Source of the DNA: Areca catechu
Lineage: Eukaryota > Streptophyta > Magnoliopsida > Arecales > Arecaceae
Direction of reading: 5' to 3'
NCBI GenBank assembly: GCA_021397845.1
Contig: CM038052.1
Coordinates: 168,508,182-168,572,181, forward strand
DNA: 64,000 nucleotides
Part shown: piece after piece, positions 22,714-35,400 of the stretch
How positions within the stretch are numbered: position 1 is the first letter of the stretch
Layout of the letters: every line of letters begins with the position of its first letter
Notes under the pieces: model-generated
Database searches by the model: none
Told to the model about the DNA's origin: nothing
What the model saw: only the letters and a program-made list of their open reading frames with translations
Program-made: the position numbers and the translations under genes

Positions 22714-23320
22714 TGTTAGAACGGGACTTTAAAAAATCATGGATGTGATATTAAATAAATTAACAAGATTTTTTAATATATAAATAAATTGTAGAATCTT
22801 ACTTGGAATCATTAAAAAAATAAAATCAAATCCGGAAGTATGCGAAGTACTGTCGTAAGGCATATTTCTATCTCTCATGTGGGAATTATCTGAAATAGTA
22901 TCTCAAGATACGATCTGGATTCCTTCGTCTACGAGCACCATCATAGAAGAAGTTGATGGAGACTTTTTTAGTATCTAAAAAGAAAAAAAAAATTGTAATT
23001 GAAAAGATCAAAAATGATTTTGTAGAAAAGAGAACACTAGAAGGAGGTAGAAAGAGTTTTTAGATGGCTTAGGATAGCTTTTTCATAGCTTGCAAGACAA
23101 AGATCCAAAAGAGCTTTTTATAGCTATCAAATCTGACCGTTTTGATTTTTATTGGCTTATTAAAGCCGGTTAAAAGGTCTAATTATCAAATAATTAAAAC
23201 TCCAATGGTCAAATTATTAAAAAATCTAGCGGCCAAATCATTAAAAACTTTAACAGTCAAATAATTAAAAGCAAAATGGTCAAATAATTAATTAGTTGGT
23301 AGGAAAAATTTTGGATTTTT
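22714..23320 (+). repeat. LTR-like dispersed repeat, copy B
   Basis: Homologous to 4690-5282 in the same orientation. It begins TGTTAGAACGGGAC. Shared landmarks include GAAAAGATCAAAAATGATTT, CTTGCAAGACAAAGATCCAA and the same AAATAATTAAAA minisatellite near the end (23185-23290). The right end is less clear than in copy A. Confidence 0.55.
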
Positions 23321-23375
23321 TCAATAAAAATTGTCATCCACGGGGTTTATGTGCTAAAGAATATTATTATACTAT

Positions 23376-23470
23376 GATTGTGGCTCAGTTGGTACTGGCT
23401 ATAATCTTATCATCTTTATATCTATGATTCAAATCGAGATGGAATCGATTAAATGAAAGGATTTATCTTG
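23376..23470 (+). repeat. tRNA-related SINE head (candidate)
   Basis: TGGCTCAGTTGG at 23391-23402 resembles a Pol III A box and GATTCAAATCG at 23427-23437 a B box, about 25-35 bp apart. No tRNA cloverleaf closes around them, so a SINE head is likelier than a tRNA gene. Confidence 0.35.
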
Positions 23471-23999
23471 GATGCCTAAATATGGAATATGTAGAATTGG
23501 CTATTGGATCGATGGATGTTTTGGTGGGGCTGAGATGACGTACTCACTCATATCACTTAGATATATTGAAAAATAACCGAGTCATATTTATTGTCATCAT
23601 GTATCAAATATTCTACAGCGAAATGAGGATCCTTGTGGTCACATCTAGGGAGAATAACTATGCTGATCACTCCCCTCCCAATTCCTTTTGGTTATCAAAA
23701 AAGAAAAAAATATATCGGAAGAAAATGCTTCAAGTTACAAACGGTCCAATGACATCTTTAAGTGGTCTTTTTTTTTCTAATTAAAACATTCAACTAGCTA
23801 ATTCAAATTGTTGCACCCACTTCAAATCATTGACCAATGAAGTGGTAATTTATATTCGTGTTTCTTTTCCCTAAATCGCCTGACTCCTTTCTTTGAATCG
23901 CCTTCGAAGAGGCAATAACAATAGCCATGCTACCCAACAATAAAACAGATCTATCTTGTGAGAAAATTCCTTAGGTATATGTCACTATCTTGTAATGTT

Positions 24000-24392
24000 T
24001 TTTTTTTTTTTTTTTGTTAAATAAAAGGAATAGAGGGGATAAATCTGGTATAACTATCCTCATAGACCCACGATCCTAGTCTCTCACTCACCTAACCATC
24101 ACGAGCCTCGAGGGATAATTCTTGAATTTAATCAAATCTTCTGCCTCGTAGGCCCAGGATCCTAGTCTCTCACTCACCTAACCATCACGAGCCTCGAGGG
24201 ATAATTCTTGAATTTAATCAAATCTTCTGCCTCATAAGTCCAGGATCCTTGTCTCTCACTCACCTAACCATCACGAGCCTCGAGGGATAATTCTTGAATT
24301 TAATCAAATCTTTTGCAATGTCATGTCTTGAACCGTGTAACCAATTAGTTGTGAGACAAAATTCCAACTAGCTGAACTACCACCTTGGCGAT
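24000..24392 (-). repeat. tRNA-derived SINE with triplicated 86-bp unit
   Basis: On the minus strand the head reads TGGTAGTTCAGCTAGTTGG (A-box-like, around 24366-24384) and then GGTTCAAGACATG (B-box-like, around 24322-24334), and the element ends in a poly(A) (plus-strand poly-T at 24000-24015). The body is homologous to 4207-4480 and 54200-54455. Inside, an 86-bp unit containing GATCCTAGTCTCTCACTCAC occurs three times, with landmarks at 24072, 24158 and 24244. Confidence 0.65.
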
Positions 24393-24876
24393 AAACATTT
24401 TTATTTATGAGCACATGCATAAAATAGTACAACATAACTAAAACAAGTGGGTACCCAGCGGTAGCCCTTCACAGCATGAACACATTTATGCAAGCAGTAA
24501 CGACCATAGGCACCATCTTACACGTTTGATGCCTAATTATTTTGATCCTAAAATCAAATCATTACGTGTGAACTTACGTTCCTAATGCTTTAGAGGTTAC
24601 ATGGAATCTATTTCAAAGGTCTAACACCAATCTAAATCCCAAATTCCAATTGCTACTCATCTTTCTCGTGATGATCTAACTAAATCTAAACCTCTAGAAA
24701 ACCGTCCATTGCCCTAACATTCGAAACATTTTATAGACATTAATGAGATGGACAAAAAGAAATTTCAAGAGAGTTGGTATGTCACAACAATTTCGTAGGT
24801 ACATCATCACATGTGTTCATAAGATACAAAACTTAAAAGTTCTTCGTGTCACTGATATCATGCTGATAGAAAAAAA

Positions 24877-24881
<5 letters not shown>

Positions 24882-24955
<74 letters not shown>
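24882..24955. repeat. (TA)n microsatellite
   Basis: About 37 uninterrupted TA dinucleotides. The open frame running through it encodes only an Ile/Tyr run and is not a gene. Confidence 0.98.
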
Positions 24956-24960
<5 letters not shown>

Positions 24961-26100
24961 ACTATTATACTCCTTATTTGTTGAAGTGAATAAGTTGCTA
25001 ATGAAAGGTTATGATACATTAATCATAATTTGGGACTCATGCTATGGAGGACTTGTTTGGTATACTAGGTAATAGCATAGGTGGAATAGGCTTAGTCTCG
25101 CATCCTTCCTTTTTTAGGTTCGAGAAATGATGGTGTGGCTAACTTGAATAATTTCACGATTTAATCCTGGAACTTGGCCGCTTGCTACTTGGATGGGATT
25201 GGGAGTGATGGACTCATCTAGGTGGTATAAGCCTTTCGGCCACATCTACTATGATAGAGAGGGGGTTGAGTCATCTTTGTTTTTATTTTCAAACATTCCT
25301 CCAGTAAATTGGAGGCTCTCATGATCATGCCATACATTGGTCTCTCCTCTCACTCCATTTTTAACAAAAAAAAAAAAAAAAATGGAGCAGGGAAATTGTC
25401 ATCAAAATAAAAAATAGAAGAAGCCTCTCTTTTTTGATTGGGATTTTTATATGAAAGAGATTAAAAAAATATTTTCATAGAAATACAATTCTCATATTTT
25501 GTAAAAAGCCATTTTTGGTTTTTTCCTACAACATGAATTTGGAAATCTATTTTTCTAAATATATCCTTTTAAGCTGCCAAAAATTTATGACTAAAATGAA
25601 TATTATTTGTATTATGTCTCAAATCCTCCTTCACCACATATTACTATTAAAAATATTTCTAACCATCATAATTTTTTCATTTATAAACAATGAAAATGTG
25701 TTAAATATAATAAACTTTTTAATATATAATGGGCCTAGTTGGTATTTTATATAATTTTTTTTAAAAAAATCAATGCTCCATTAAATGTAAATTATTTTTT
25801 TATGATCAATTAATCATGTCAAAATTATTTTTTAAAATATTATATTTTTATGAATCAAATTTTCACAATAATATTTCATGAAGAAAAAATAAATATAAAT
25901 TATTTTTTTATAAATAATTAAATAGATCAAAATTATTTCTTTCAAATATCATATTTTAAGAATCAAGTTTTTATAATAATATTTTATGAAGAAAAATGCT
26001 TTCGGACGATCCATTTCGTTATTGATGTAATAAATGTCATATATATTGAATGCATTATTTTATTTTTTATTAAATTAATCAATCATGAATCAAGGCAGCG
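24956..26100. other. AT-rich intergenic DNA, no gene
   Basis: Nothing coding is supported. A-runs occur at 25366-25381, and 25750-26060 contains AT-rich blocks repeated twice around ATTATTTTTTTATGA and AATTTTCACAATAATATTT-like motifs, a possible short tandem duplication of about 115 bp. Confidence 0.4.
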
Positions 26101-26475
26101 GCGGAGGTGCATTGGTGGGTCTTAATTTACGTACCTCAGCGAGGCTCGCCCGCCAGCCAAGTGCCACACTCCCCTGGTTGAAGACACCAAAATAGCACCA
26201 AAAGGTTCCCCCGCTCCTTTCCGCCGCTCTTTTCTTTTCCTTTCTAATAATAAATCAAATCCGCCTCCGCCCCCTGCGCAAACTTTTCCCCATCCGTCGG
26301 TCCGTCCTTTCTCTCCCACCTTCCCTTCTCTCCTCCGCTCTCTACCTCCATAGTTCTTGCCTTACTGCTTCTTAGGGTCAGCTCTTTCTTCTCTCTCTTC
26401 TGGGATTGGATGGTCTGATTGGGTTTTTGTACCGTGTAGATCGGCGTGGTGGAGGCGAACAGATCGGATCCGATC
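26101..26475 (+). promoter_or_regulatory. Promoter and 5' leader of the E2 gene
   Basis: GC content rises sharply at about 26095. A pyrimidine-rich leader (26200-26400) precedes the ATG at 26476. No strong TATA box is seen; TAATAATAAATC at 26245 is weakly TATA-like. The transcription start is not determinable here. Confidence 0.5.
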
Positions 26476-29400
26476 ATGACGATTGCTTCGAAGATGCTCC
26501 GCCACTCTTGCAAGGTCTCTTTCTTGATCCGGTTAGGCTACTTTGGGTGCCATTGTGGTGAAACTTTTCATTTTTGAGTAAAATTCTTCCTGTGTTGGAT
26601 GAAATCCATTTGCGTGCCATAAGGCGTTCACTGTTTAAGGGATGTGTTGCCGGAAAATCACGTTCCGGTAGACTCCGAGTAGGGGGCAACTATTGGGATA
26701 TCATGATTCAGTCACAAATCAAACTCCGGTTCGACTTATCGAAGCCCGTCTCTCCGGACTACGGACTTCGGACCAAGCGAAGTACAGGCCAACTGCAAGC
26801 AACTCAAAGCTTCACACCGGACTACAATATCCGGAGGCTAGTAGCACCTTCGGTCCTGGCCGAAGTCTGAACTACTTATCGACTTCCGAAGACATGTACT
26901 TCGGTCCCCATCGTAGAAGACATGTACTTCGGTCCTATCATAGACACAATTTCCGGCCTCGAGGAAATACCAAGTTTTCGGCCAACGCAAGGAGAAATCC
27001 GAAGCTTGAACCACAATTTATTTCTGTAACCAACGGTTACAATCGGCACTCATCATGCCATGATCATGGTGCGCAACTCCTGCAGCCACGCCTCCGATTT
27101 GGTTGGAACCGCTCATTGACAACCCACGATCGCCAATCATAGGAGAGATTGGCTCTCCATGATCACCGGAAAAAGAGCGGGCCACAGATCGGAGGCCATT
27201 TTTTAAATATAGGTAAGAAAGGTAGCTCGAGAAGTACGCGATCAATCTCGCACACATACACTTTCAATCCCTAAGAGCTTTTTTTCTTCCACTCTTTCTC
27301 GACACCTTTCCCATTCCGTGGCTTGAATCCGCCACTGACTTAGGCATCGGAGTGTCCTCCGCCGGAACAACTCCGGCAAGGGACCTGTTTTGCAAGTGAA
27401 CCAGGGAGCGGTCCTGCGACGCAGCGGCTTCGACCGGCCGATCCAGGGACTCCACGCCAATATACTCGAATATCATTAGCTCCAAGTATTAGAATGGTTT
27501 ATCCAGTGTCGAGAGTGAAAGGTCCATCCGAGAGAAAACAGGCCTGGCTAAGAGAAGACTGGCATGGCTGGAAGAGAATAGGCCTGGTCGAGAGAGAAGC
27601 CTTGATATCGTACTCTAGCATATCAAACTAAGTATGGATCTTAGTTAGGTCTGAGTAAATACTCAATATATGCATAAAAAGATGTCAGTTAAGCTTGATT
27701 GTGTGTAATCTCTCATTGCAAAATGTTGGAGATAGTCAATGTAGCAACTAGCTTGACCTTCTTTTAATCAATTGATCAAAGGGCAAATCAATAGTCGATA
27801 GTCATTTTCTTCATAGTTGATGATGTTGTTGCTCCTTGGTTGTCCAGTAGGTAGCTCAGTCTTAGTCAGTGATTTCATAGATGTCTCGAGATCGAGTAGA
27901 CAGCCACCACAACATGATGTGTTCTTTTTTACTGCTAAGGATTGGCAAGATGGTTTAGAATGATTGGATATGAAGAATGCTTGAGCATTACAAATGTGAA
28001 ATCTTTTCAAAGTCTTGTGTCCATGCTAAGACTCTTACCAATGAATCTCGATGTTATCACTCTTGGCAGGCTGTGTTTCAGTTTGTCTCTTTGGCTTATA
28101 ATCTGAGCCCTAGAGATATAATCTCGGTTTCCTATATGGAGTACTATCATGCTTCCTCTACATATAGGTGCTAGTAGCATGAACTTAAACTACAACCGAA
28201 AAGACTGGTTTTGCTGCATGCCAACTGGGCTTATTGGGCCAGTGGCTGGCCTGTTTTTCCTTTAAAGTTGTTGCCTTGGTGAGGAATTTAGCATCATTTC
28301 TTAGAGGTTTGACTGAGGTTGAGAACTAGTAGGAAAGTCACTTAATACTTCCATGGAGCTTTTGAACTTAAATTCTGAAGGAAAATGTCTTTGAGTATGA
28401 TGAGGATGGTGTTGTTATTTGCTTCTGTGATTGCTATCCCATTTTGTTGGAAGCTTATTTCTGATATCTCATGTCTTAGTTTAAATGATTCCATATATAA
28501 AGAGTGTTTCTATATGATATGGACTGCCCTATTAGGACTGCAAAATTCACATGCTAGTCATCAGATGTTTTTTTACCATGGACTTTGATTTTATTGCACC
28601 AAGCTTAGCATAATTGGAAGTTTTCTGGTGATTCGTTAAACATTCTTCATGTTTCATCTCTGGTGCTTATGTTTCTTTTTTCCCGATCTTGCAGCTAAGG
28701 AATGCTCAGAATGCTCTACAAAATAAACCAGCTGATCTTGTTCGTTATTTCTCAAAAGATGCTGGCACTTTTGTTGGTAAAGGAGATGGTATGGACGCTT
28801 ATATCTATCATTCCCTTTTATTTTGATTTTGATTCATCTTGCAGTGATAGGTGTTTTGCTCAATCATTTGTTATAGTGTTTAGTGGTATTGAACTACAAA
28901 ATGGACAGATAGGAAAAGAGTTAAGGTCTTAGGTAACCATGGTTCTTTCTGTGATAGCAAAACCAGGTAACAAGATTTTGGTTATTGCTTGCTTGCATGA
29001 AAAGCCAAATAAGAATGGTGCTTTCCAACAAGTCACCATATAACCCAGTTAGGCTTCTAAATTCTATTATTATGCTATCATAATCATGTTGAATAAGAGG
29101 CACTCTACTCATAAATAATCTGATTGCCACTGTAAATGATTTATTCTACTGTTTGCAAAGATGAAACTGTTTTTATATTATTTAGGTGTAAGATTGTAGA
29201 AGCTCTATGGTTTCACTGGACACAGAACATTAGATAAAAGAAACCATTCTTGAGGCAACAATGATATACGGTAAAATCTGTAAAATGTTGAAGATGAATT
29301 GCATGGAAACACGAGTATATTGAGGCAACATTGATGTCCGGTAGAAGGTTGTAAATGATGGTTCATAAGGGAAGATACATTTTGTGCAGCTTGTGTTCTA

Positions 29401-32400
29401 CAACATACATTTTGTACAAAATCAGGATAAGATGCCCCACTTATTTTTTTTTTAAACAAACTGGGATAAGAATCATAAAATGACACAGAGTAGATTTTGT
29501 TTGATTAGCCCTTCTGTATATGCAGGAAAGCCAACTGCTATTAAAAAGTTAGCTCTACAAAACTGGAAGAATGAAATCTGGCTGAGATCTCTCCCCTTCT
29601 CCTTCATCTTGCCCTTTTATGTTTCTAATGTAAACCTAAATCTAAAATTAGGTGAACTCTGAAAATTGGACTGATCTTCTGAGTTTTCTCTTTGTTCTTT
29701 AGCTATTTTTTCCTGCCAGATTGATAACACATTTGATCTATACTCTTCTCTAGAACCTTTTTCGAGCCAATAATTGATCATCCCTCAACCTTCTTTCCTG
29801 TCTAAGATTCTGATTAAATTGACACTACTGATCTGGATAAGAATCCCTCATATCTGTACAAAATCTAACCTCCCCTACATCCTAAATTATGTGACCCTTG
29901 CATTTTAGGTCAAGTAAAGATGTAAGCAAATGCAAAAAAACTGTGCTCAAAAGGTGGACAAAATCTCCACTATGTAGAAATAATGGTTTATCTTGAGTTA
30001 AATATGAAGCTTGCAGGTAACATTTTGCCACTTTAATGCAATTATGACTTAACTAGTTGCTAATGTTGTGGTTTAATGATGTAACAGCAAATTGGAAACA
30101 TCAATTGATACATTGTTTTAAACTTTTCATTTAAAATTGACTTCTCATCAATTAATTCAATGTATCAAGTAAATTTGGTTATTTTCAGATATATCAAGGA
30201 GCCATCATTTTGGTTTGCATGGAAAGAGGGATGGAGATTCAAATATTTTTGTTCGAGGTCTTCCATTTAAAACCAAGAGCTTTGAAGGCAGAAGTAGCAT
30301 AAAATATTTTGATGTCTTCAAGGTGATGACTGTTGGCAAGATTGTTGTTTTCTAGTTTCTCTTTAGTGGCTTGACCTGATCCTAAGCATTATTATTGAAT
30401 TTTTTTAGATACCTTCTCTAGGGCTAGTCAAGACCACCATTTTTAGAAAAACAACTAAAATGATTATTCCAGTAGGCATGACGTTCAACAGCACTTTGTC
30501 ATGGTTAGTAAAGTTCCGTTTATCCCATTAAACTGCCTATTGTTGATGCCATAAAAGATTGCTAAAATAGCTTTGCCATTCCTTAGCATGCAGGCAGCTT
30601 CAAGGAGATGTTTCTCAAGCAACTCAGGTATGTTTTGTTTTTATTGTTTCTACATGTCCTCCTCTTAAATCTTCAATTTCTCATTTTAATTTGAAATTAC
30701 TTTCCTAGTACCAGTCTGTCTTATTCTTGAGCTTTTGGATCTCAAGACCTGTGGTATGAGATTGGGAGACTGGGTGATGTCATAGGCATCCAAAAGATTG
30801 CTGCAGTTCCACATACATGTTTAAGATACAATCTAGAGGATCTTAACAGTAGCTTTGAATGGTTAATTAAGGAAAGGGTAGGCATGTTATGAATGCCATA
30901 TAACCTTAACCATAACCATCTAGCCTTTTCCCAACTATATGAATTTCATATCCAAAAAGTTTTAGAGTAAATTACAAAAACCCCTCTGATGTTTCCATTT
31001 ATTACACTTACACCCACTAATTTGTAAAACCTACACCTGCACCCATCTAAATTAACAACATCAATCAAGCCGTTTATGTAATACAAAAACATGAAAGTAC
31101 CCCTAAGTTCTCTCTCATTTTTAATCTTTTTAAGTTTTAACAATGCTTCTCTCTCAAACTCCAAAACAATCTGACCTCAAAAGCCTATCATCCTCTTCCT
31201 TGTCGAGCTCAAATCCATTTCCAACCCCGCCACTGCCCTCTGTCAGCTCCTCTTTGCCACCTCCCTCTTCCATGGCTATCCACCAGTGCTCGTCTCTCCT
31301 CCCACCTCAACGCCCTCCATTTTTTTCCAATCCCAACAAATACCCAGAGATGAGTGGAAGGGGATGCAAGTGGGACCATTGGCCTGGCACTGCCAACATA
31401 AGAGCGGCTAGGACTATCCATTCCCACCATCCAGATGCATCTCTTCTTTCCACCCACCTGCCCGACATGAGCAGCTTGACTGATTTTACCTTATCTAGAT
31501 GGGAATCAATGAGTTCATCCGCATACAATCTCTCTTGCAGACTCTTAAAAGAAGAAAGACACTGTCTTCGGGTCCAGCCTGCTAAAGCGGCAAGTTATTT
31601 TTGGCCCTTAAGGTGGGCTCCACTGAAAATGGCAATGTTTTGACTTAAAAAGGTAGTAGGCCCGTTGAATCAGCCTCTCATTGCGGATCTAATTTTCCTG
31701 GAGCCTGTCGTGGGCAATTCAACATTTTTGTAATCCCTATTTTTAAATAAGACCCTCACTTTCTTTTTTTTCATCTTGATACACTTTTTCTTTTATTATT
31801 TGATATTTTATTTATACTCTTCCCTCGATCCCATTGAAAGAATCTTTTGCCGAGGTTTTTTTCTTGATATAACATGAGTTGAAATATATGAAAATACCTT
31901 AGTGTCGTCCATTTTAATTTTGACAATTTTTTTTGCCAAATCTAGTTTCAGTCAAGGCTTTGTTGGAAGCCGCATAATAAAAGCTATTTTTATTAAGAAA
32001 GTAACTTTTCATGTTCCAATTCTGAACAACTACAGTCTTTTTGGTAACAAATCTTGAATCTAATATACAGGGTCTTTCTATGGGGGAATATGGTTGATTC
32101 CATTTTTCTTTCATCCCGTGCGATGTACTTAGAACTAATGCATTAGCAATGAGTGGTCTCCCAAAGGCAGTGGATGTCAATACAGCCATTCGTGTGGGTG
32201 GTGAGGAAGAGGTTCTCATAGCGGTGTGAGGAGAGGTCGAAGCGCATAGAGGTCACCGAGAAGTTAGAGATGGAGGGGAGCTTGATGAGGATGTCGCCGA
32301 CAGAGGAGAAGAACTAGACCCACCCTCAGATGTTGGGCAAAATAATTGCTAAGGCTGTCAAGGTCCTCATTGGGAAGGATGGCGGCAGAGGCTTCCAGCT

Positions 32401-35400
32401 GTACGGCTGTGGCAAATTAGAACCGCTTCGACCACCAAGCCTTGTGCTTGGTCATGGTGATCTCGGGGGTCTTGTCGCTGCTGCCGGTGGCTTAGGTACT
32501 GGTTGTGTGATGAGAGAGGGAAGGATCTCTAGAATGCGAGGAAGGGGATGGTGGGATTGCAGGATGGAGTAGGCAGAGAGGGAGGACTTGAGAGCAGAGA
32601 CGGTCTTGGAGAAAGATTCGATGATGGTCTCAAGGCGGTGGATCTTGGCATCTTGGCAGTCAAGGAGGGAGGGTGGTGGTTCTTTTGCTGCTACAGCAGA
32701 GAGGAGGAAGAGGGAGAGGAGAAAGGTGTTGCCTTTGGTCACCATGGATGGAGAGTGATGGAAGTCTCATGTTAAGAAGATGACAGGTTTGAAAGGGAGA
32801 GGAGACTTGTTATTAGATTATTTGGGGTTATTTTGGTCATTAGGATTTCATTTAAGATTTAACGGTCTAACTAACGACATGGGTTAAAGTGTAGGCTAAA
32901 CAAAAAACTCATAAAGGCATAAGTGTAGGTTTTTCAAACTACTAGGTGTAGGTGTAATTTACCCCTAATCTCAGGGTGGTTTTGTGATTTACTCAAAGTT
33001 TTATATTAACTAATATGAAATATATGAATTAAAAATGATTTGTTGGGAACTCTTTCAATTAGCCTTTTTCAAGTAGTTTTTGAACACTTAACTATATTTC
33101 ATTGTGCTAGTTTTCTTTAACAAGAATTGCTAGACCAAGGGAAATCAGTTAGTTTAAATTATAAATAGCATTGAGGGCTTGATAAACTTTGAAGGATCTT
33201 TATGATTTGTTATTTTCTAAAACAATTGAAGTATTGTGCATTGTGCTTTTGTTGTTTAGGGGTCAGCAAAACACAATTATTGTGTCATGGAAAGATTCAC
33301 TACTCCATGAAATGTTTTGCAATTGTCACACTAATATATACTATGTTGTTCAGTATTTTGAAACATTGATTAGTCTAACTAGTTATTCTAGTTTGTATGC
33401 TAGTTTTTTAACAGGTGGATTCTATAGTTTCAAGCAATATGTTCTAAGAGTTAATATCACAAAGCTTTGTTTTATATTTTCCTTTTTAAAACACAAACAA
33501 GTCAAAAATTCATGATGATAAGCCAAAGGAAACAGCTATGTCTACACATTAGCAACAAATTTTATTGGTGTCATAAACATATTGACAGTACTGCAAGAAT
33601 GTTATAGGCTATGGGTTATCTTGATTTCCAATCTTTGGTTCAATGTCTAATAATAATTTTTTTGTTACAACCATGTCCAACATGTAGTCGGCTCTTAAAT
33701 CACAAAAATTAAAAAAGAATGGGTTCTTGATCTTCTCAGATAGAAACAAAGTTATATAGGATGGCTTGTTATGAATTTAAAACTGCAATGCTGGGTATGA
33801 TCTTTCACCACATGTATTTATATTTAATATAGTGATGCATTATTGCTTTTATATGCACTGATGCAGGCCAATGGACAGAAAGATCAGTTGACTAGATTTA
33901 TGCACCCTTTATATTGTGATGATAATCTATTAGCATTCCATATATTGTTAATAGAGTACCATGTGGATAAGCAATTCAGTCCTTGATTTTTTAGTAGGAA
34001 TATAGACTCCCAACAAACTGAGTAAAAAATATAGTGGTAAAAACAAGTACCTCTTACTGTTGGATGGATGGATGCATATGAATTATAAGAATACTTATTG
34101 GTAAAAACTGAGACATCCGGGTAACCTAGTGATATTTATAAGATGTGAATTATATGTAATGTTTTTAAATATATTTTTTCATTGTTCTAATGTATTCCTT
34201 TTTCTTTTGTTGTATATTTGGCATGCACAATAAATGCTTTTAGAAACCGAAAAAAAAAGCAAGTAGTTATGTTCCCAAAAATTTGCTAAGATTTTGTTGA
34301 ATACATGTTTCAGATTTGCCTCCACATCAAGAAATTGGGATGCCATCGCTTTCTCCGACCATGACTGAGGTTCAGACAATTGTTGTGCACATCAAGCGCT
34401 GAGGCTTCTTCCACAAAATGTTTATGTTGTAATTGATGGTACTTCTTTTGTATTGCCTATAGGGAAACATTGCTAGGTGGCTGAAGAAGGAAGGAGATAA
34501 AGTTTCTCCTGGTGAAGTGCTCTGCGAAGTTGAAACTGTAGGTTCTAATGTTATATATATTAAGTTGTTTGCTGTATACTTAAAATTTATTTGCATCACT
34601 GAAGAATTTGATCTTGTTTATATTAGGATAAAGCTACTGTGGAAATGGAATGCATGGAAGAAGGCTATCTTGCTAAGATAATATGCGGAGATGGGGCCAA
34701 AGACATTAAAGTTGGCGAGGTATCTTCTGTATTAAAAATGGAAATACAATTTTTATCCAAATCATTTCCTCTGATAGGTACTAACTATATTACACTATTT
34801 ATGAATTCTTAGGTCATTCAATCAAAAATAAATTCTCAGTTCTTTTCTAAGGAAATTGTTCTCACAGCTGTCATATTTGTACTACTATAATAGGCCCCTT
34901 ATTCTATTCTATTAACATTTGTTCGTATGGGCACTATAATGTCCATCTGTCATTCTCATAAGCTGTTATAGCAATTTGTAATATAACTATTATTTGGCTG
35001 ACCTAAGAAGCACTCTTGATGTTCATCCATGGTCCAAGAGAATTACTCTGCTAGTTAAATTCTTATTTTGGAGAATATTACTTTCATATGAAAATAATTA
35101 TGATATGCTATTTGTTCATTGACTCCAAAGAGCATATCTTGGACAAGGACAAAACAGAAACTTATTATTTTAAAGATGATGGCTTCAAAAGATTAGCCAG
35201 ACTGATATACTAGCCATTTCATGCAACTTTTACTTGGAACAAAATTTGTAAATTAATGTACTTCTAAAGCATACAATGTTTGTCAATCAAAATTTGCATG
35301 GCATTTATGAGTACCTGGACCTTTTCCCTTGATTATGGTTAAGATTGACTGGAGGATAGCAACTTGTAAATTGGAATAAGAGTTGACCCAAACAAATTGG

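Noticed and set aside
23376..23450. tRNA gene
   Set aside because: A- and B-box-like motifs are present but no acceptor stem or cloverleaf could be drawn.
24743..25072. 109-codon ORF
   Set aside because: Frame runs through a (TA)n microsatellite giving an Ile/Tyr run; no homology or splice context.
29480..29662. Extra exon of E2 between exons 2 and 3
   Set aside because: An acceptor-like TGCAG precedes KPTAIKKLALQNWK, but joining exon 2 (phase 1) directly to 30189 keeps the frame and no good donor with the right phase follows.
31143..31643. Plus-strand ORF of 166 codons in the MULE
   Set aside because: Low-complexity Ser/Pro start; the minus strand carries the colinear host-gene fragment instead.
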